Shown one piece after another: positions 17,528 through 25,684 of a DNA stretch of 64,000 bases. The DNA is from Pseudomonas sp. K2I15. Lineage in GTDB: Bacteria; Pseudomonadota; Gammaproteobacteria; Pseudomonadales; Pseudomonadaceae. The notes below the pieces were generated by a model. It worked only from the letters and a program-made list of their open reading frames with translations, did no database searches and was not told the DNA's origin. Both the position numbers and the translations under genes were made by a program. Numbering within the stretch: position 1 is the first letter of the stretch; each line of letters begins with the position of its first letter. The stretch lies in NCBI RefSeq assembly GCF_002204795.1, contig NZ_NIXO01000003.1:124001-188000 (forward strand), written 5' to 3'.

Positions 17528-18841
17528 TTACGGTTTGGTGCCAAGTTCCAGAGCGAGCTTGTCGCGATCCAGTTCTTTTTCCCACGCTGAGACAACCAAT
17601 GCGGCAACGCCGTTACCCACCAGGTTAGTCATGGCAAGTCCGGTGCCCATGAAGCGGTGGATACCCAGAATCAATACCATGCCCGCCACCGGTACAAGCG
17701 GTACCACCATCAAGGTGCTGGTCAACATGACAAAGGCTGCACCTGAAACACCGCTGGCACCTTTGGAGGTGAGCATGGCCACGATGACTAACGTCAGTTG
17801 CTGAGACAGTGACAGGTCAATGTTCAGCGCTTGGGCGATGAACAGCACCGACATCGTCAGATAGATGTTGGTACCGTCGAGGTTGAATGAATAGCCGGTG
17901 GGAATAACCAGCCCGACGACGGGTTTGGAGCAGCCCAGTCGTTCCATTTTTTCCATGATCTGAGGCAGTACCACTTCCGATGAACTGGTGCCGAGTACGA
18001 CTAGCAACTCCTCTTTGATGTAAGCGATAAAACGCAGGATACTGAACCCGCAGATTTTCGCGACGCCACCCAACACTACAATCACGAACAGCGCACACAG
18101 GATGTAGAAGCTGCCGACCAGTTTCATGAGGGGCAGGAGCGCACCTATACCGTAAGTACCGACGGTGAAAGCGATGGCGCCGAATGCACCGATGGCGGAA
18201 AGCTTGGCGATGATGTGCACGATGCGAAAGAACACACCCGACAGACCTTCGATCATGTCGTAAACCGGTTTGCCTTTCTCTCCCATGGCTGACAAGGCGC
18301 ACCCGAAGAGTACGGAGACCAGCAATATGCAAAGCACATTCCCTTCAGCAAAGGCCTGAACAAACGTCGAGGGGATGATCCCCATCAGAAATTCGACCAT
18401 GTGCATGTGCTGAGCTTTCTCGGCGAACCCGGTGACCGCTGACGCGTCCAGCGTATTCACGTCCACATTGAAGCCCGCACCCGGCCTGAACAGGTGGCCG
18501 CCAATAAGGCCTATCAGCAGCGAAACAGTCGAAATGACTTCGAAGTAGAGCAATGCTTTCCCGCCGACCCGACCGACTTTTTTCAGGTCGCGCATACCGG
18601 CGATACCGGTGACAACTGTGCAGAAAACCACAGGGCCGATGATCATCTTGATCAGCTTGATGAATGCATCGCCCAGCGGCTTGAGGTCGGCAGCAAAGGT
18701 TGGCCAGAAGTGGCCGACGGCGACGCCCGCGATAATTCCCAACAGGACTTGAAAGTACATCGCGCGATAGAAGGGCGGCTTGGTCTTCACCTTCATCGGA
18801 AGGGTTACATCGACCTGAGCAGATGCAGGACTGGGGTTCAT
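17528..18841 (-). CDS. Dicarboxylate:cation symporter, DctA family
   Basis: This inner membrane symporter of about 437 residues belongs to the DAACS family (DctA/GltP). Diagnostic motifs are [27 protein letters not shown] and [12 protein letters not shown]. The family imports C4-dicarboxylates or acidic amino acids with protons or sodium. In this operon it is the likely importer of 2-pyrone-4,6-dicarboxylate or a related aromatic-derived acid. That substrate is an inference from the neighbours. ATG 18841 has AGAGAG upstream; GTG 18850 is an alternative. A housekeeping dctA is presumably elsewhere on the chromosome. Confidence 0.9.
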   Translation of the reverse strand: MNPSPASAQVDVTLPMKVKTKPPFYRAMYFQVLLGIIAGVAVGHFWPTFAADLKPLGDAFIKLIKMIIGPVVFCTVVTGIAGMRDLKKVGRVGGKALLYFEVISTVSLLIGLIGGHLFRPGAGFNVDVNTLDASAVTGFAEKAQHMHMVEFLMGIIPSTFVQAFAEGNVLCILLVSVLFGCALSAMGEKGKPVYDMIEGLSGVFFRIVHIIAKLSAIGAFGAIAFTVGTYGIGALLPLMKLVGSFYILCALFVIVVLGGVAKICGFSILRFIAYIKEELLVVLGTSSSEVVLPQIMEKMERLGCSKPVVGLVIPTGYSFNLDGTNIYLTMSVLFIAQALNIDLSLSQQLTLVIVAMLTSKGASGVSGAAFVMLTSTLMVVPLVPVAGMVLILGIHRFMGTGLAMTNLVGNGVAALVVSAWEKELDRDKLALELGTKP

Positions 18842-18895
18842 GGCGTTCACTCTCTGTAAGTCTTATTGTTGGAGGTGCAGCAAAGCGTGGTGGGC

Positions 18896-19759
18896 TTAGC
18901 GTCCGTACAGCTTCATCGGGTTATCGATCAGCAGTTTTTGACGCAGCCGAGGATCGGTACAGAAGTTGAACATCAGATCTACCAACTCACCGTCGTTGGG
19001 CATGTCTTTACTGATGTTTGGGTGCGGCCAATCAGTGCCCCACAGGACGCGATCTGGTGCTATCTCAATCAGCTTCTGTGCAAATGGCGCGGCATCATCG
19101 AATGGTCGCCGGCCCACGGATACGCGTTCCGCGCCACACACCTTGACCCATGCCAGCGGATTTTCCATCAGTTGCTGCAACGCCAGGAAGGACTGCTGTT
19201 CAATGCCATCCTGAGCTTTTACCCGACCCATATGGTCGATGATGAATGGTACGGGGATCCGCGCCAATCTGTCGGTATAGGTCAGGATATCTTGTGCATC
19301 AAGATGCAGGACGACATGCCATCCCAAATCCGCAAGGCGATCTACAGTGCTATCAAAGACGTCCAGATCTGGCGCGCCACCCAGGTGTGCCACGAAGTTG
19401 AACCGCACGCCGCGAACACCGCCGGCGTCCATCTCGGCAAGCTGTTCATCGGTCTCACTGCCGTCAACGATTGCTACGCCTCGATACCGTCCTTCACTAC
19501 GAGCAATAGCGTCCAACATCGCGCGATTGTCGCTGCCGTGACAGCTGGCCTGGACAATCACACCACGCGTGAATCCCAAGTGGTCGTGCAATGCCCGCAA
19601 TGTTTCAAACGGGGCGTCTGGTGGGGTATAGCTACGATCTTCGGCATAAGGGAAGTCAGCCGAAGGGCCGAAGACGTGGCAGTGAGCATCCCAGGCGCCA
19701 GCAGGAAGCGGCTGCTTTGGTTGTGTAGGGTTGGCGTCAGGGGCGAGGCAGGTTTTCAT
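18896..19759 (-). CDS. ligI: 2-pyrone-4,6-dicarboxylate lactonase (LigI-like amidohydrolase)
   Basis: This cytoplasmic amidohydrolase-superfamily enzyme of 287 residues should hydrolyse 2-pyrone-4,6-dicarboxylate (PDC) to 4-oxalomesaconate. The N-terminal metal motif DAHCHVFGP has His26 and His28. VIVQASCHGSDN, IIDHMGR (His176) and WGTDWPHPN (Asp243) follow. The pattern matches remembered LigI of Sphingobium closely. ATG 19759 has AAAGGA upstream. It starts 113 bases after the LysR gene, with a LysR-type dyad in the gap, and is followed by dctA. The galD, galC and galB genes upstream encode the following steps. Other small hydrolases of the same COG are the main alternative. Confidence 0.87.
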   Translation of the reverse strand: MKTCLAPDANPTQPKQPLPAGAWDAHCHVFGPSADFPYAEDRSYTPPDAPFETLRALHDHLGFTRGVIVQASCHGSDNRAMLDAIARSEGRYRGVAIVDGSETDEQLAEMDAGGVRGVRFNFVAHLGGAPDLDVFDSTVDRLADLGWHVVLHLDAQDILTYTDRLARIPVPFIIDHMGRVKAQDGIEQQSFLALQQLMENPLAWVKVCGAERVSVGRRPFDDAAPFAQKLIEIAPDRVLWGTDWPHPNISKDMPNDGELVDLMFNFCTDPRLRQKLLIDNPMKLYGR

Positions 19760-19849
19760 CTCGTGTCCTTTAGTTATCGTTAGCGCAAGCGATAGCCGAT
19801 GGTGGCTGTCTCGACGCCTTACAACAACAAGACACAGGGTCTAGCAGTT

Positions 19850-19864
19850 ATGCGGATTTTGCAT
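19850..19864 (-). promoter_or_regulatory. LysR-box candidate upstream of ligI
   Basis: ATGCGGATTTTGCAT contains ATGC-N7-GCAT, a T-N11-A dyad of the type bound by LysR proteins. It lies 91 bases upstream of the ligI start and would let the ligI-dctA-porin part be expressed from its own promoter. Confidence 0.4.
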
Positions 19865-19872
19865 GTGTCGGT

Positions 19873-20757
19873 TCATTCTATGCAGATCTCGCGAACCAAT
19901 GACATTGTCTGTGCTGCCAGCCGAGACAATGGACGCTGCTCAAATGTGGCGATAAACAAGTGCGTCTGGATCGACGGATCAACGATCTGTGCAGCTTTAA
20001 GGCCTTCGAGTTTTCCATCGCCGTTCGCCAAACCCGAGCGGAACAGCACGCCGTAGCCCATCCCAAGATTGATCAGTTCCAATAGCGACGGGATGCTGTC
20101 CACTTCCAGGCAAACGTTCAGATGCACCTCATGCCTTGATGCTTCACTCTCAATGAGTCGGCGTATGGAGTGAGGTTCACTGGGAGTGATTAAAGGGTAT
20201 TGGCCCAAGTCTTTCATCGCGACCTGGGAAGGGAGATTCGATTGCTGGCTACCGATGAGCATCAGCGGCTCTGAGTGGATGTGCTCATATTGCAGTTGTG
20301 CGCTGTGGCCAGGATTGAAGAGCAGGGCGAAATCCAGGCGACCCAGCAGTAGCCACTCGCGCATCGAATGCGTCAGGCCTTCCTTGATGCCCAATATGCA
20401 GTCAGGAAAGCGTTCGCGAAAGGCCGAGACCACTGCCACGGTGTGGCGCCGGGATATGCTGGGAGGAAGCCCGACGACCACCTTGCCAGACAGCGTATCG
20501 CGTTGTTCGCGCAGGTCCTCACGAGCCACCTGCACCTGTCGCAAGATGCCTTTGCCGTGATCGAACAAGCGTTGCCCGGAAGCGGTCAGTAAAACACCTC
20601 GACCATTTCGCAAGAGCAGATGCTCTTGCAGTTCGACCTCAAGCTGCCTGACCTGACGGCTGACGACCGATTGAGAAATGTTCAGTACCGCGGCGGCCTT
20701 GGTGAAACTTCCGAACTCAGCCACCCGTACGAAACATTCGAGCTGTTTTAGGTCCAT
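19873..20757 (-). CDS. LysR-family regulator within the PDC operon (GalR-like position)
   Basis: This LysR-type regulator of 294 residues has an N-terminal winged helix, DLKQLECFVRVAEFGSFTKAA, then ISQSVVSRQVRQLE. The effector domain starts at KVVVGLPPS. I choose ATG 20757, which has GGAG eight bases upstream; GTG 20766 is possible. It begins 27 bases after the dehydrogenase stop on the same strand, so it is probably part of the operon. Regulators of this subgroup (Cbl/CynR-like, GalR of gallate clusters) respond to aromatic or ring-cleavage acids. That it senses PDC or oxalomesaconate is an inference. Confidence 0.87.
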   Translation of the reverse strand: MDLKQLECFVRVAEFGSFTKAAAVLNISQSVVSRQVRQLEVELQEHLLLRNGRGVLLTASGQRLFDHGKGILRQVQVAREDLREQRDTLSGKVVVGLPPSISRRHTVAVVSAFRERFPDCILGIKEGLTHSMREWLLLGRLDFALLFNPGHSAQLQYEHIHSEPLMLIGSQQSNLPSQVAMKDLGQYPLITPSEPHSIRRLIESEASRHEVHLNVCLEVDSIPSLLELINLGMGYGVLFRSGLANGDGKLEGLKAAQIVDPSIQTHLFIATFEQRPLSRLAAQTMSLVREICIE

Positions 20758-20784
20758 GGGTGCCACTCCGGGAAAAACGCTATG

Positions 20785-21708
20785 TTACCGCTTTTCCCGG
20801 ACAGCACTTTCATGAGTGATTGGCTTGCCATACAGCGTGTCGATCAGGTTTATCCAGTCGAATGGCTCAAGGTGTGAGTAATCAATATCGGCATCAAGCA
20901 TGGCATCGACGAGCCCGAGCTGGGCGCTGACGATGGCTTGGCTCATGTTCGGAACCACGTCGACGTCGCGAGCGGTTTTTGCGACCTCTTTCATTTCCTC
21001 CGCGCGGCGCCGACCGTGCTCTGCCACGCGACTGATCAGGTAATGGGGGAGTGCGCCGTCCCAACCCATCTGCGGGAAACTCTTGTGCAATGACGCCAGC
21101 ACCTCGTCCTCGGCATGGTATTGGCGAGCGGTGCTCAAGCATTCGGTGGTGAGTGCTTCCAGGCCTTTGATCATGATGCTTCGACACATCTTTATCGCCG
21201 ACGCTACGCCAACCACCTCCGCCACTACCCGCACGTTCATGCCCAACCCGCTTAATCGTTCAGCAACCAGGGTAGCGTGTTGGCCGCCTAACAGGATCGG
21301 TGTTTTCAAGCGTTGCGGTGGTACCGGCGCCATGACGGCGGCATCGATGTAATCGACGCCATGCTGCTGCATCGCTATGGCCGCTGCGCGCTTGGTAGAG
21401 GGCGCCACTGAGTTGATGTCGATGAACAGTTGTCCGGGCTTCATCAGTGACGCCGCGCTCAGTGCGACTTCGAGTGCGTTATCCGCTGTGACGGCTGAAA
21501 TGATCCACTCGCCAAGCGCTATCGCTTGAGCCGCACTTTCGCACAGTTGAACGCCACACCGCTGGGCTTTTTCATGCAGCGCTGCTCGTTTGGCCGGGTC
21601 TTCAAGGAGGCGATCATAGGCGTAGATCTTTACGCCCTGTGCCGCAAGATCCTCGCCCAGAATGGCACCGGCTTCGCCGAAGCCGATCATGGATACGGTC
21701 GTGGTCAT
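20785..21708 (-). CDS. NAD(P)-dependent dehydrogenase of the 6-phosphogluconate dehydrogenase family (DUF1932 type)
   Basis: This 307-residue protein has an N-terminal Rossmann domain starting VSMIGFGEAGAILGEDLA, and FIDINSVAPSTK in the substrate-binding region. The C-terminal helical domain (about 190-265), with SAIKMCRSIMIKGLEALTTE, corresponds to DUF1932. The structure resembles beta-hydroxyacid dehydrogenases. The ATG overlaps the galD stop as TAATG, so it is cotranslated with the oxalomesaconate genes. No step of the known PDC-to-pyruvate route needs such an enzyme. It may reduce or oxidise a hydroxy-acid side product, or act on a substrate that feeds PDC. The exact function is unknown. 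Confidence 0.85.
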   Translation of the reverse strand: MTTTVSMIGFGEAGAILGEDLAAQGVKIYAYDRLLEDPAKRAALHEKAQRCGVQLCESAAQAIALGEWIISAVTADNALEVALSAASLMKPGQLFIDINSVAPSTKRAAAIAMQQHGVDYIDAAVMAPVPPQRLKTPILLGGQHATLVAERLSGLGMNVRVVAEVVGVASAIKMCRSIMIKGLEALTTECLSTARQYHAEDEVLASLHKSFPQMGWDGALPHYLISRVAEHGRRRAEEMKEVAKTARDVDVVPNMSQAIVSAQLGLVDAMLDADIDYSHLEPFDWINLIDTLYGKPITHESAVREKR

Positions 21709-22805
21709 TACGATTTCACCGGTTTTTGCCAGACGTTCCCAGGAATGAGCACGTTGCCTTCGAACAACAGCCGTGCCGTGCGCACCAACCCGCAACCGGC
21801 TAACTGACCGTCAATCACACGCAGCTCCACCGTGAACTCGCCGGTTGGATGCTCGACAGACAATTGGACACGATCACCGGTTTCTACTTGGGCCAAACGG
21901 CTCGCGACTGTCCCTGGAATCAGGCAGGCAGAGGCGACACTGACAGCGCCGAACACCCCGATTGAGGTGTGACAGCGGTGAGGAATGAAGGTACGGCTGC
22001 CAATGGCGCCTCCGTTGCGGGGGGCTGCTATCAGGGACATTTTTGGTACGGTGCGCTCGCGCACATCCCCCAGGTTCATCAACGGGCCCGCCTGCAGCCG
22101 GATTGATTCGAGCAACGCTTTGAGCGCGATGTTGGCGTCCAGTTGCTCGGGGTTTTCATCGCCCGTGCACCCCACATCCGTTGCCCTGATCAGCACAACA
22201 GGCATTCCATTGTCGATACACGTCACTTCGATGCCATCGAAGCGGTCAATGGTGTTTCCGGTAGGCAAGAGCGCTCCGCAACTGGAACCGGCAATGTCTT
22301 CGAACTCGACAATCAGAGGAGCACTGGTGCCAGGAACGCCATCGATGCGGGTATCCCCTGCGTACTCGACGATGCCACCGGGTGTGCGGACGTCAGCCAC
22401 GGCGATCTGGCCGGTATTCACCATGAAAATCCGCACAGTCGTCATCCATTCGTCAGCGCTGATCAGCTCCCGCTCGATTGAAAAAGGGCCGACGCCGGCA
22501 AGGATGTTTCCGCAATTCTGGCCGTAATCAACTTGGGCCTGTTCGACGCAAACCTGGGCAAACAGATAATCGACATCAGCATCCGGGCGAGCCGAGCGGC
22601 GGATGATGGCGACCTTGCTGGTCAGTGAATTTGCGCCCCCAATGCCGTCTATCTGGCGTGCATCGGGTGAACCCATGGCGGCCAGTAATACTTGATCACG
22701 CAGCTTGCCTTCCGGCGGCAGGTCGTCAGCCAGGAAGTAAGCGCCCTTGGAGGTGCCGCCACGCATCATGAGGCACGGAATTCGGGTCTGGCGCATGAAG
22801 GTCAT
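21708..22805 (-). CDS. galD: 4-oxalomesaconate tautomerase (GalD, PrpF-like)
   Basis: This cytoplasmic isomerase of 365 residues belongs to the PrpF/DapF-like fold. It converts between keto and enol forms of 4-oxalomesaconate. RIPCLMMRGGTSKGAYF, MGSPDARQIDGIGGANSLTSK, DYGQNCGNILAGVGPF and NRFSCGALLPTGN-like segments match remembered P. putida GalD nearly throughout. It overlaps galC by four bases (ATGA). In the gallate pathway it acts on the ring-cleavage product; here it prepares the LigI product for GalB. The PrpF family also contains aconitate isomerases, but the galC-galB neighbours support GalD. Confidence 0.92.
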   Translation of the reverse strand: MTFMRQTRIPCLMMRGGTSKGAYFLADDLPPEGKLRDQVLLAAMGSPDARQIDGIGGANSLTSKVAIIRRSARPDADVDYLFAQVCVEQAQVDYGQNCGNILAGVGPFSIERELISADEWMTTVRIFMVNTGQIAVADVRTPGGIVEYAGDTRIDGVPGTSAPLIVEFEDIAGSSCGALLPTGNTIDRFDGIEVTCIDNGMPVVLIRATDVGCTGDENPEQLDANIALKALLESIRLQAGPLMNLGDVRERTVPKMSLIAAPRNGGAIGSRTFIPHRCHTSIGVFGAVSVASACLIPGTVASRLAQVETGDRVQLSVEHPTGEFTVELRVIDGQLAGCGLVRTARLLFEGNVLIPGNVWQKPVKS

Positions 22806-23518
22806 CCTTGCACGTCAGTGAGGCTGTCGTAATAAGTCAGGCCCCGCTCGACGAGCTTCTGGCGCATCGCGTAGATGTCGAGTCCCAATTCGCCGGCCGC
22901 CAGGCGCACGCGTTTCTGCTCTTCGATTTGGGCGCGTTTTCGGCTGGTTTCAAACACATCGGGCAACTCTTTGCGGCGCACAATGACCACGCCGTCATCG
23001 TCTGCCACTACGACGTCCCCGGGCTCGACCAATTGGCCGGCGCAGATGATGGGCACGTTGACCGAACCCAGGGTTTCCTTGACCGTGCCCTGGGCATGCA
23101 CCGCCCGCGACCATACCTTGAAGCCCATCTCCCGCAGTGTTCGGGTATCGCGCACCCCGGCGTCAATGATCAGGGCGCGTACCCCTCGGGCCATCAACGA
23201 GGTGGCGAGCAAGTCGCCGAAGTAGCCATCGGTGCAGGGCGACGATGTCGCGACCACCAGGATATCGCCGGGTTGGCATTGTTCGACCGCCACGTGAAAC
23301 ATCCAGTTGTCACCCGGCGCGACCAACACGGTCACCGCCGTTCCGCTGATGCTCTGGTTCTGCTGGATGGGGCGAATGGCCGAATCCAACAGACCTTTAC
23401 GCCCTTGGGCTTCATGCACGGTAGCAACGCCAAAGCGATCCAGTTCGTCGATCAGCGCCGAATCACCACGGGGAATGTTGCGCACGACAATGCCGGTTTT
23501 TCCGATCAGTGTGCTCAT
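22802..23518 (-). CDS. galC: 4-carboxy-4-hydroxy-2-oxoadipate aldolase / oxaloacetate decarboxylase (GalC, RraA-like)
   Basis: This class II aldolase of 238 residues with an RraA-like fold cleaves 4-carboxy-4-hydroxy-2-oxoadipate to pyruvate and oxaloacetate. The family's Gly-to-Arg-Asp pattern is present: GDLLATSLMARG followed by IIDAGVRD. VVADDDGVVIV near the C terminus is also typical. The length matches LigK/ProA/GalC, not the shorter RraA proteins. Start and stop both overlap the neighbouring genes as ATGA. Confidence 0.92.
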   Translation of the reverse strand: MSTLIGKTGIVVRNIPRGDSALIDELDRFGVATVHEAQGRKGLLDSAIRPIQQNQSISGTAVTVLVAPGDNWMFHVAVEQCQPGDILVVATSSPCTDGYFGDLLATSLMARGVRALIIDAGVRDTRTLREMGFKVWSRAVHAQGTVKETLGSVNVPIICAGQLVEPGDVVVADDDGVVIVRRKELPDVFETSRKRAQIEEQKRVRLAAGELGLDIYAMRQKLVERGLTYYDSLTDVQG

Positions 23519-24249
23519 GCCAGGTTCTCCGTCACCCGTGGGAAGATGCTTTGATAGCCTTCGGCGTAAACGATGTTACGGGTAGAGGCGATACCCACGT
23601 TGCGTTTGGCCTGCACACCGCGTTGCAGGGCGACACGGGTGTAGTACTCCCAGAGATGTTCCTGGCCTGCCATGCACTGGATGGCGGCGTATTTCTTGTC
23701 CCATACCTCGGTGATGTCCAACAGCACATCCGGGCGCCATTCGCATTGCTCAGGCTGATGGGGTTCGAAGCTGTAAACGGGTGGGGCCCCCACAATTTTT
23801 TCGCCAGGCTTGTAGCCTTCAGCTTGAGCGATGATGCGCGCTTCCTGCGTCAGGTTCATCGCCAGCGGGTGATCGTAGTTGTAGGGGTCCTTGATCGAGT
23901 GACTGAGGACAAACTCCGGTTGCACGCGACGAAACACATCGGCCAAACGAAACAGCGTTTCTTTGTCGGCGCGCATCGGGTAGTCGCCGATGTCGAAGAA
24001 TTGCACGCTCGCGCCAAGGATCTGCGCTGCAGCTTCAGCCTCACTGCGACGCGCGGTTTTGACCTTGTCTTCAGACATCTCGCCTTTGCGCCAGAGCTTG
24101 GCCGACTCACCTCTTTCGCCATAGGACAGGCACACGATGTGTACGGCATAACCTTGTTCGGCGTGCAGGGCGATGGCGCCGCCTGCGCGCCAGACGAAAT
24201 CGGCAGAGTGGGCGCTGACGACTAATGCAGTTTTTGTTTTATTGATCAT
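23515..24249 (-). CDS. galB: 4-oxalomesaconate hydratase (GalB, PIG-L/LmbE superfamily)
   Basis: This metal-dependent enzyme of 244 residues adds water to 4-oxalomesaconate to give 4-carboxy-4-hydroxy-2-oxoadipate. It is a PIG-L fold protein with the variant metal motif SAHSADF in place of AHPDD, as in GalB. VLSHSIKDPYNYDHP carries further ligands. ATG 24249 has AGGAAGAG upstream. It is first in the long minus-strand operon and divergent from the tandem-HTH LysR gene. The substitution of a hydratase for the LigJ type of sphingomonads shows the Pseudomonas variant of the pathway. Confidence 0.9.
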   Translation of the reverse strand: MINKTKTALVVSAHSADFVWRAGGAIALHAEQGYAVHIVCLSYGERGESAKLWRKGEMSEDKVKTARRSEAEAAAQILGASVQFFDIGDYPMRADKETLFRLADVFRRVQPEFVLSHSIKDPYNYDHPLAMNLTQEARIIAQAEGYKPGEKIVGAPPVYSFEPHQPEQCEWRPDVLLDITEVWDKKYAAIQCMAGQEHLWEYYTRVALQRGVQAKRNVGIASTRNIVYAEGYQSIFPRVTENLA

Positions 24250-24313
24250 CGAAGGGCTCTTCCTGCGGCTGTTTGATAGCGCCCACAGTCGCATTTGAGG
24301 GGGAGGGTGAATA

Positions 24314-24341
24314 ATGCGTTCCGCGGCAAGAGGTATGCGTT
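24314..24341. promoter_or_regulatory. Direct repeats in the galB/LysR divergent region
   Basis: ATGCGTT occurs at 24314-24320 and again at 24335-24341, 21 bases apart, two helical turns. The 155-base gap between galB and the divergent LysR gene is the expected place for the regulator to bind. No other clear promoter was recognised. Confidence 0.35.
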
Positions 24342-24404
24342 TTACTTATCGTGATCAGTTATGCATGCTGTCCGCCCGCTTTCTGGAAAACTCGGCAGGT
24401 AGAC

Positions 24405-25616
24405 ATGCACAGCCCTGAATTGCCCAATCTGATGCAGGTTCGAGCGTTCCTTCGAGTTGTCGAATACGGCAGCGTGTCCAAGGCATCCGCCGTGCTTTAT
24501 CGTGCCCAGCCTGTAGTGACACGCGCCATCCTGGCGCTGGAGAAGCGCCTCGGCGTCTTGCTGTTTGAGCGCAACGTCAATGGTATGCGTCTGACCGATT
24601 ATGGTGAGCGTGCTGTTCCCCGGGCTCGTCGTGCCATGGATGAACTGCTGGTCGTGCCGTCTTTGCTGGGGCAGGTACTGGGTCATTCCGCCGAGCCGCT
24701 TTACCTGTTCCAGACCCGGCGCCTGGAAATGTTCGCGAAACTCTGTGAAACCCACCATATGCAAACCACGGCGAGTGCCCTTGGCGTTTCGCAGCCCGCG
24801 ATCAGTGCCGCCATCAAAGTCCTGGAGCAGGGCAGTGGCGCTGGCCTGTTTGAACGCACGCCTCACGGTTTGCTGCCCACCCGCGCGTGCCTTGCAATGT
24901 TGCTGCGAGTGCGGCGAGCACTCAATGAACTGCGTCACATCGATGCGGACATCGCCGCGTTGAGTGGTTCCCTTCAAGGTGCCGTGCACGTGGGGGCCTT
25001 GCCGCTGGGGCGCACGGGAATACTGCCAGAAGCCATCGTGCGCCTGACCCTGGAACACCCCCACGTACGAGTCGTCACAAACGAAAGCCCGTTTGACCTG
25101 CTGGCCAGTGAAATGCGCGCTGGCGATGTGGATTTTGTACTCGGCGCTCTACGCCCGTCGGCCTACGCCAGCGACCTCTATAGCGAGGCCTTGCTGCAGG
25201 AAGAAATGGTGATCCTTGTACGCCGCGGCCACCCTTGGCTGAAGCAGGTTCCCGTGTATGAAGACTTGAGTGCCGCGCGCTGGATCTTGCCTCGCGCCGG
25301 CTCTCCGGCACGACAACTGCTGGACGCGTTTTTTGCCCACATCGGCATCGCCGCACCCAGCCCGGTGATTGAAACGGGTGACCTGGCGATTTTGCGCGGT
25401 GTGTTGCTGCGCTCAGACATGCTCGCTGCCGTTTCGGCGCATCAGCTGGAACACGAAATGGTCAGCGGTGAGCTGGTGCGACTGCCGCTTTCCCTTAGCC
25501 ACACCACGCGCCCCATTGGCCTGATCTCCAGAGCGGGCGCGCTTCAATCGCCTGCGGCGCAGGCGTTGATGGACAAGATTCGGGAGGTGGTAGGGGAGTC
25601 GGTGATGTTTCAGTGA
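24405..25616 (+). CDS. LysR-family regulator with two N-terminal DNA-binding domains
   Basis: This 403-residue regulator is about 100 residues longer than ordinary LysR proteins. A first winged helix spans about residues 8-70 (LMQVRAFLRVVEYGSVSKAS, then LYRAQPVVTRAILALEKRLG and LLFERNVNGMRLTDYG). A second one spans about 100-165 (LEMFAKLCETHHMQTTASAL, GVSQPAISAAIKVLEQ, LFERTPHGLLPT). One effector-binding domain follows from about 185. ATG 24405 is preceded by CAGGTAG; the frame extends upstream to GTG 24351. It is divergent from galB and is the likely activator or repressor of that operon. Related double-HTH LysR regulators are known near aromatic acid genes, but their mode of binding is poorly described. 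Confidence 0.87.
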   Translation: MHSPELPNLMQVRAFLRVVEYGSVSKASAVLYRAQPVVTRAILALEKRLGVLLFERNVNGMRLTDYGERAVPRARRAMDELLVVPSLLGQVLGHSAEPLYLFQTRRLEMFAKLCETHHMQTTASALGVSQPAISAAIKVLEQGSGAGLFERTPHGLLPTRACLAMLLRVRRALNELRHIDADIAALSGSLQGAVHVGALPLGRTGILPEAIVRLTLEHPHVRVVTNESPFDLLASEMRAGDVDFVLGALRPSAYASDLYSEALLQEEMVILVRRGHPWLKQVPVYEDLSAARWILPRAGSPARQLLDAFFAHIGIAAPSPVIETGDLAILRGVLLRSDMLAAVSAHQLEHEMVSGELVRLPLSLSHTTRPIGLISRAGALQSPAAQALMDKIREVVGESVMFQ

Positions 25617-25684
25617 TTAACGCGACACACATGATGGCCGAGGTTACGGCATAACCCCAGCCATCGACGGTTGATACAAGCCTG

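Noticed and set aside
17528-18841. Housekeeping dctA
   Set aside because: Operon position with ligI and gal genes makes a dedicated aromatic-acid transporter more likely than the general C4-dicarboxylate gene, so no gene symbol is given.
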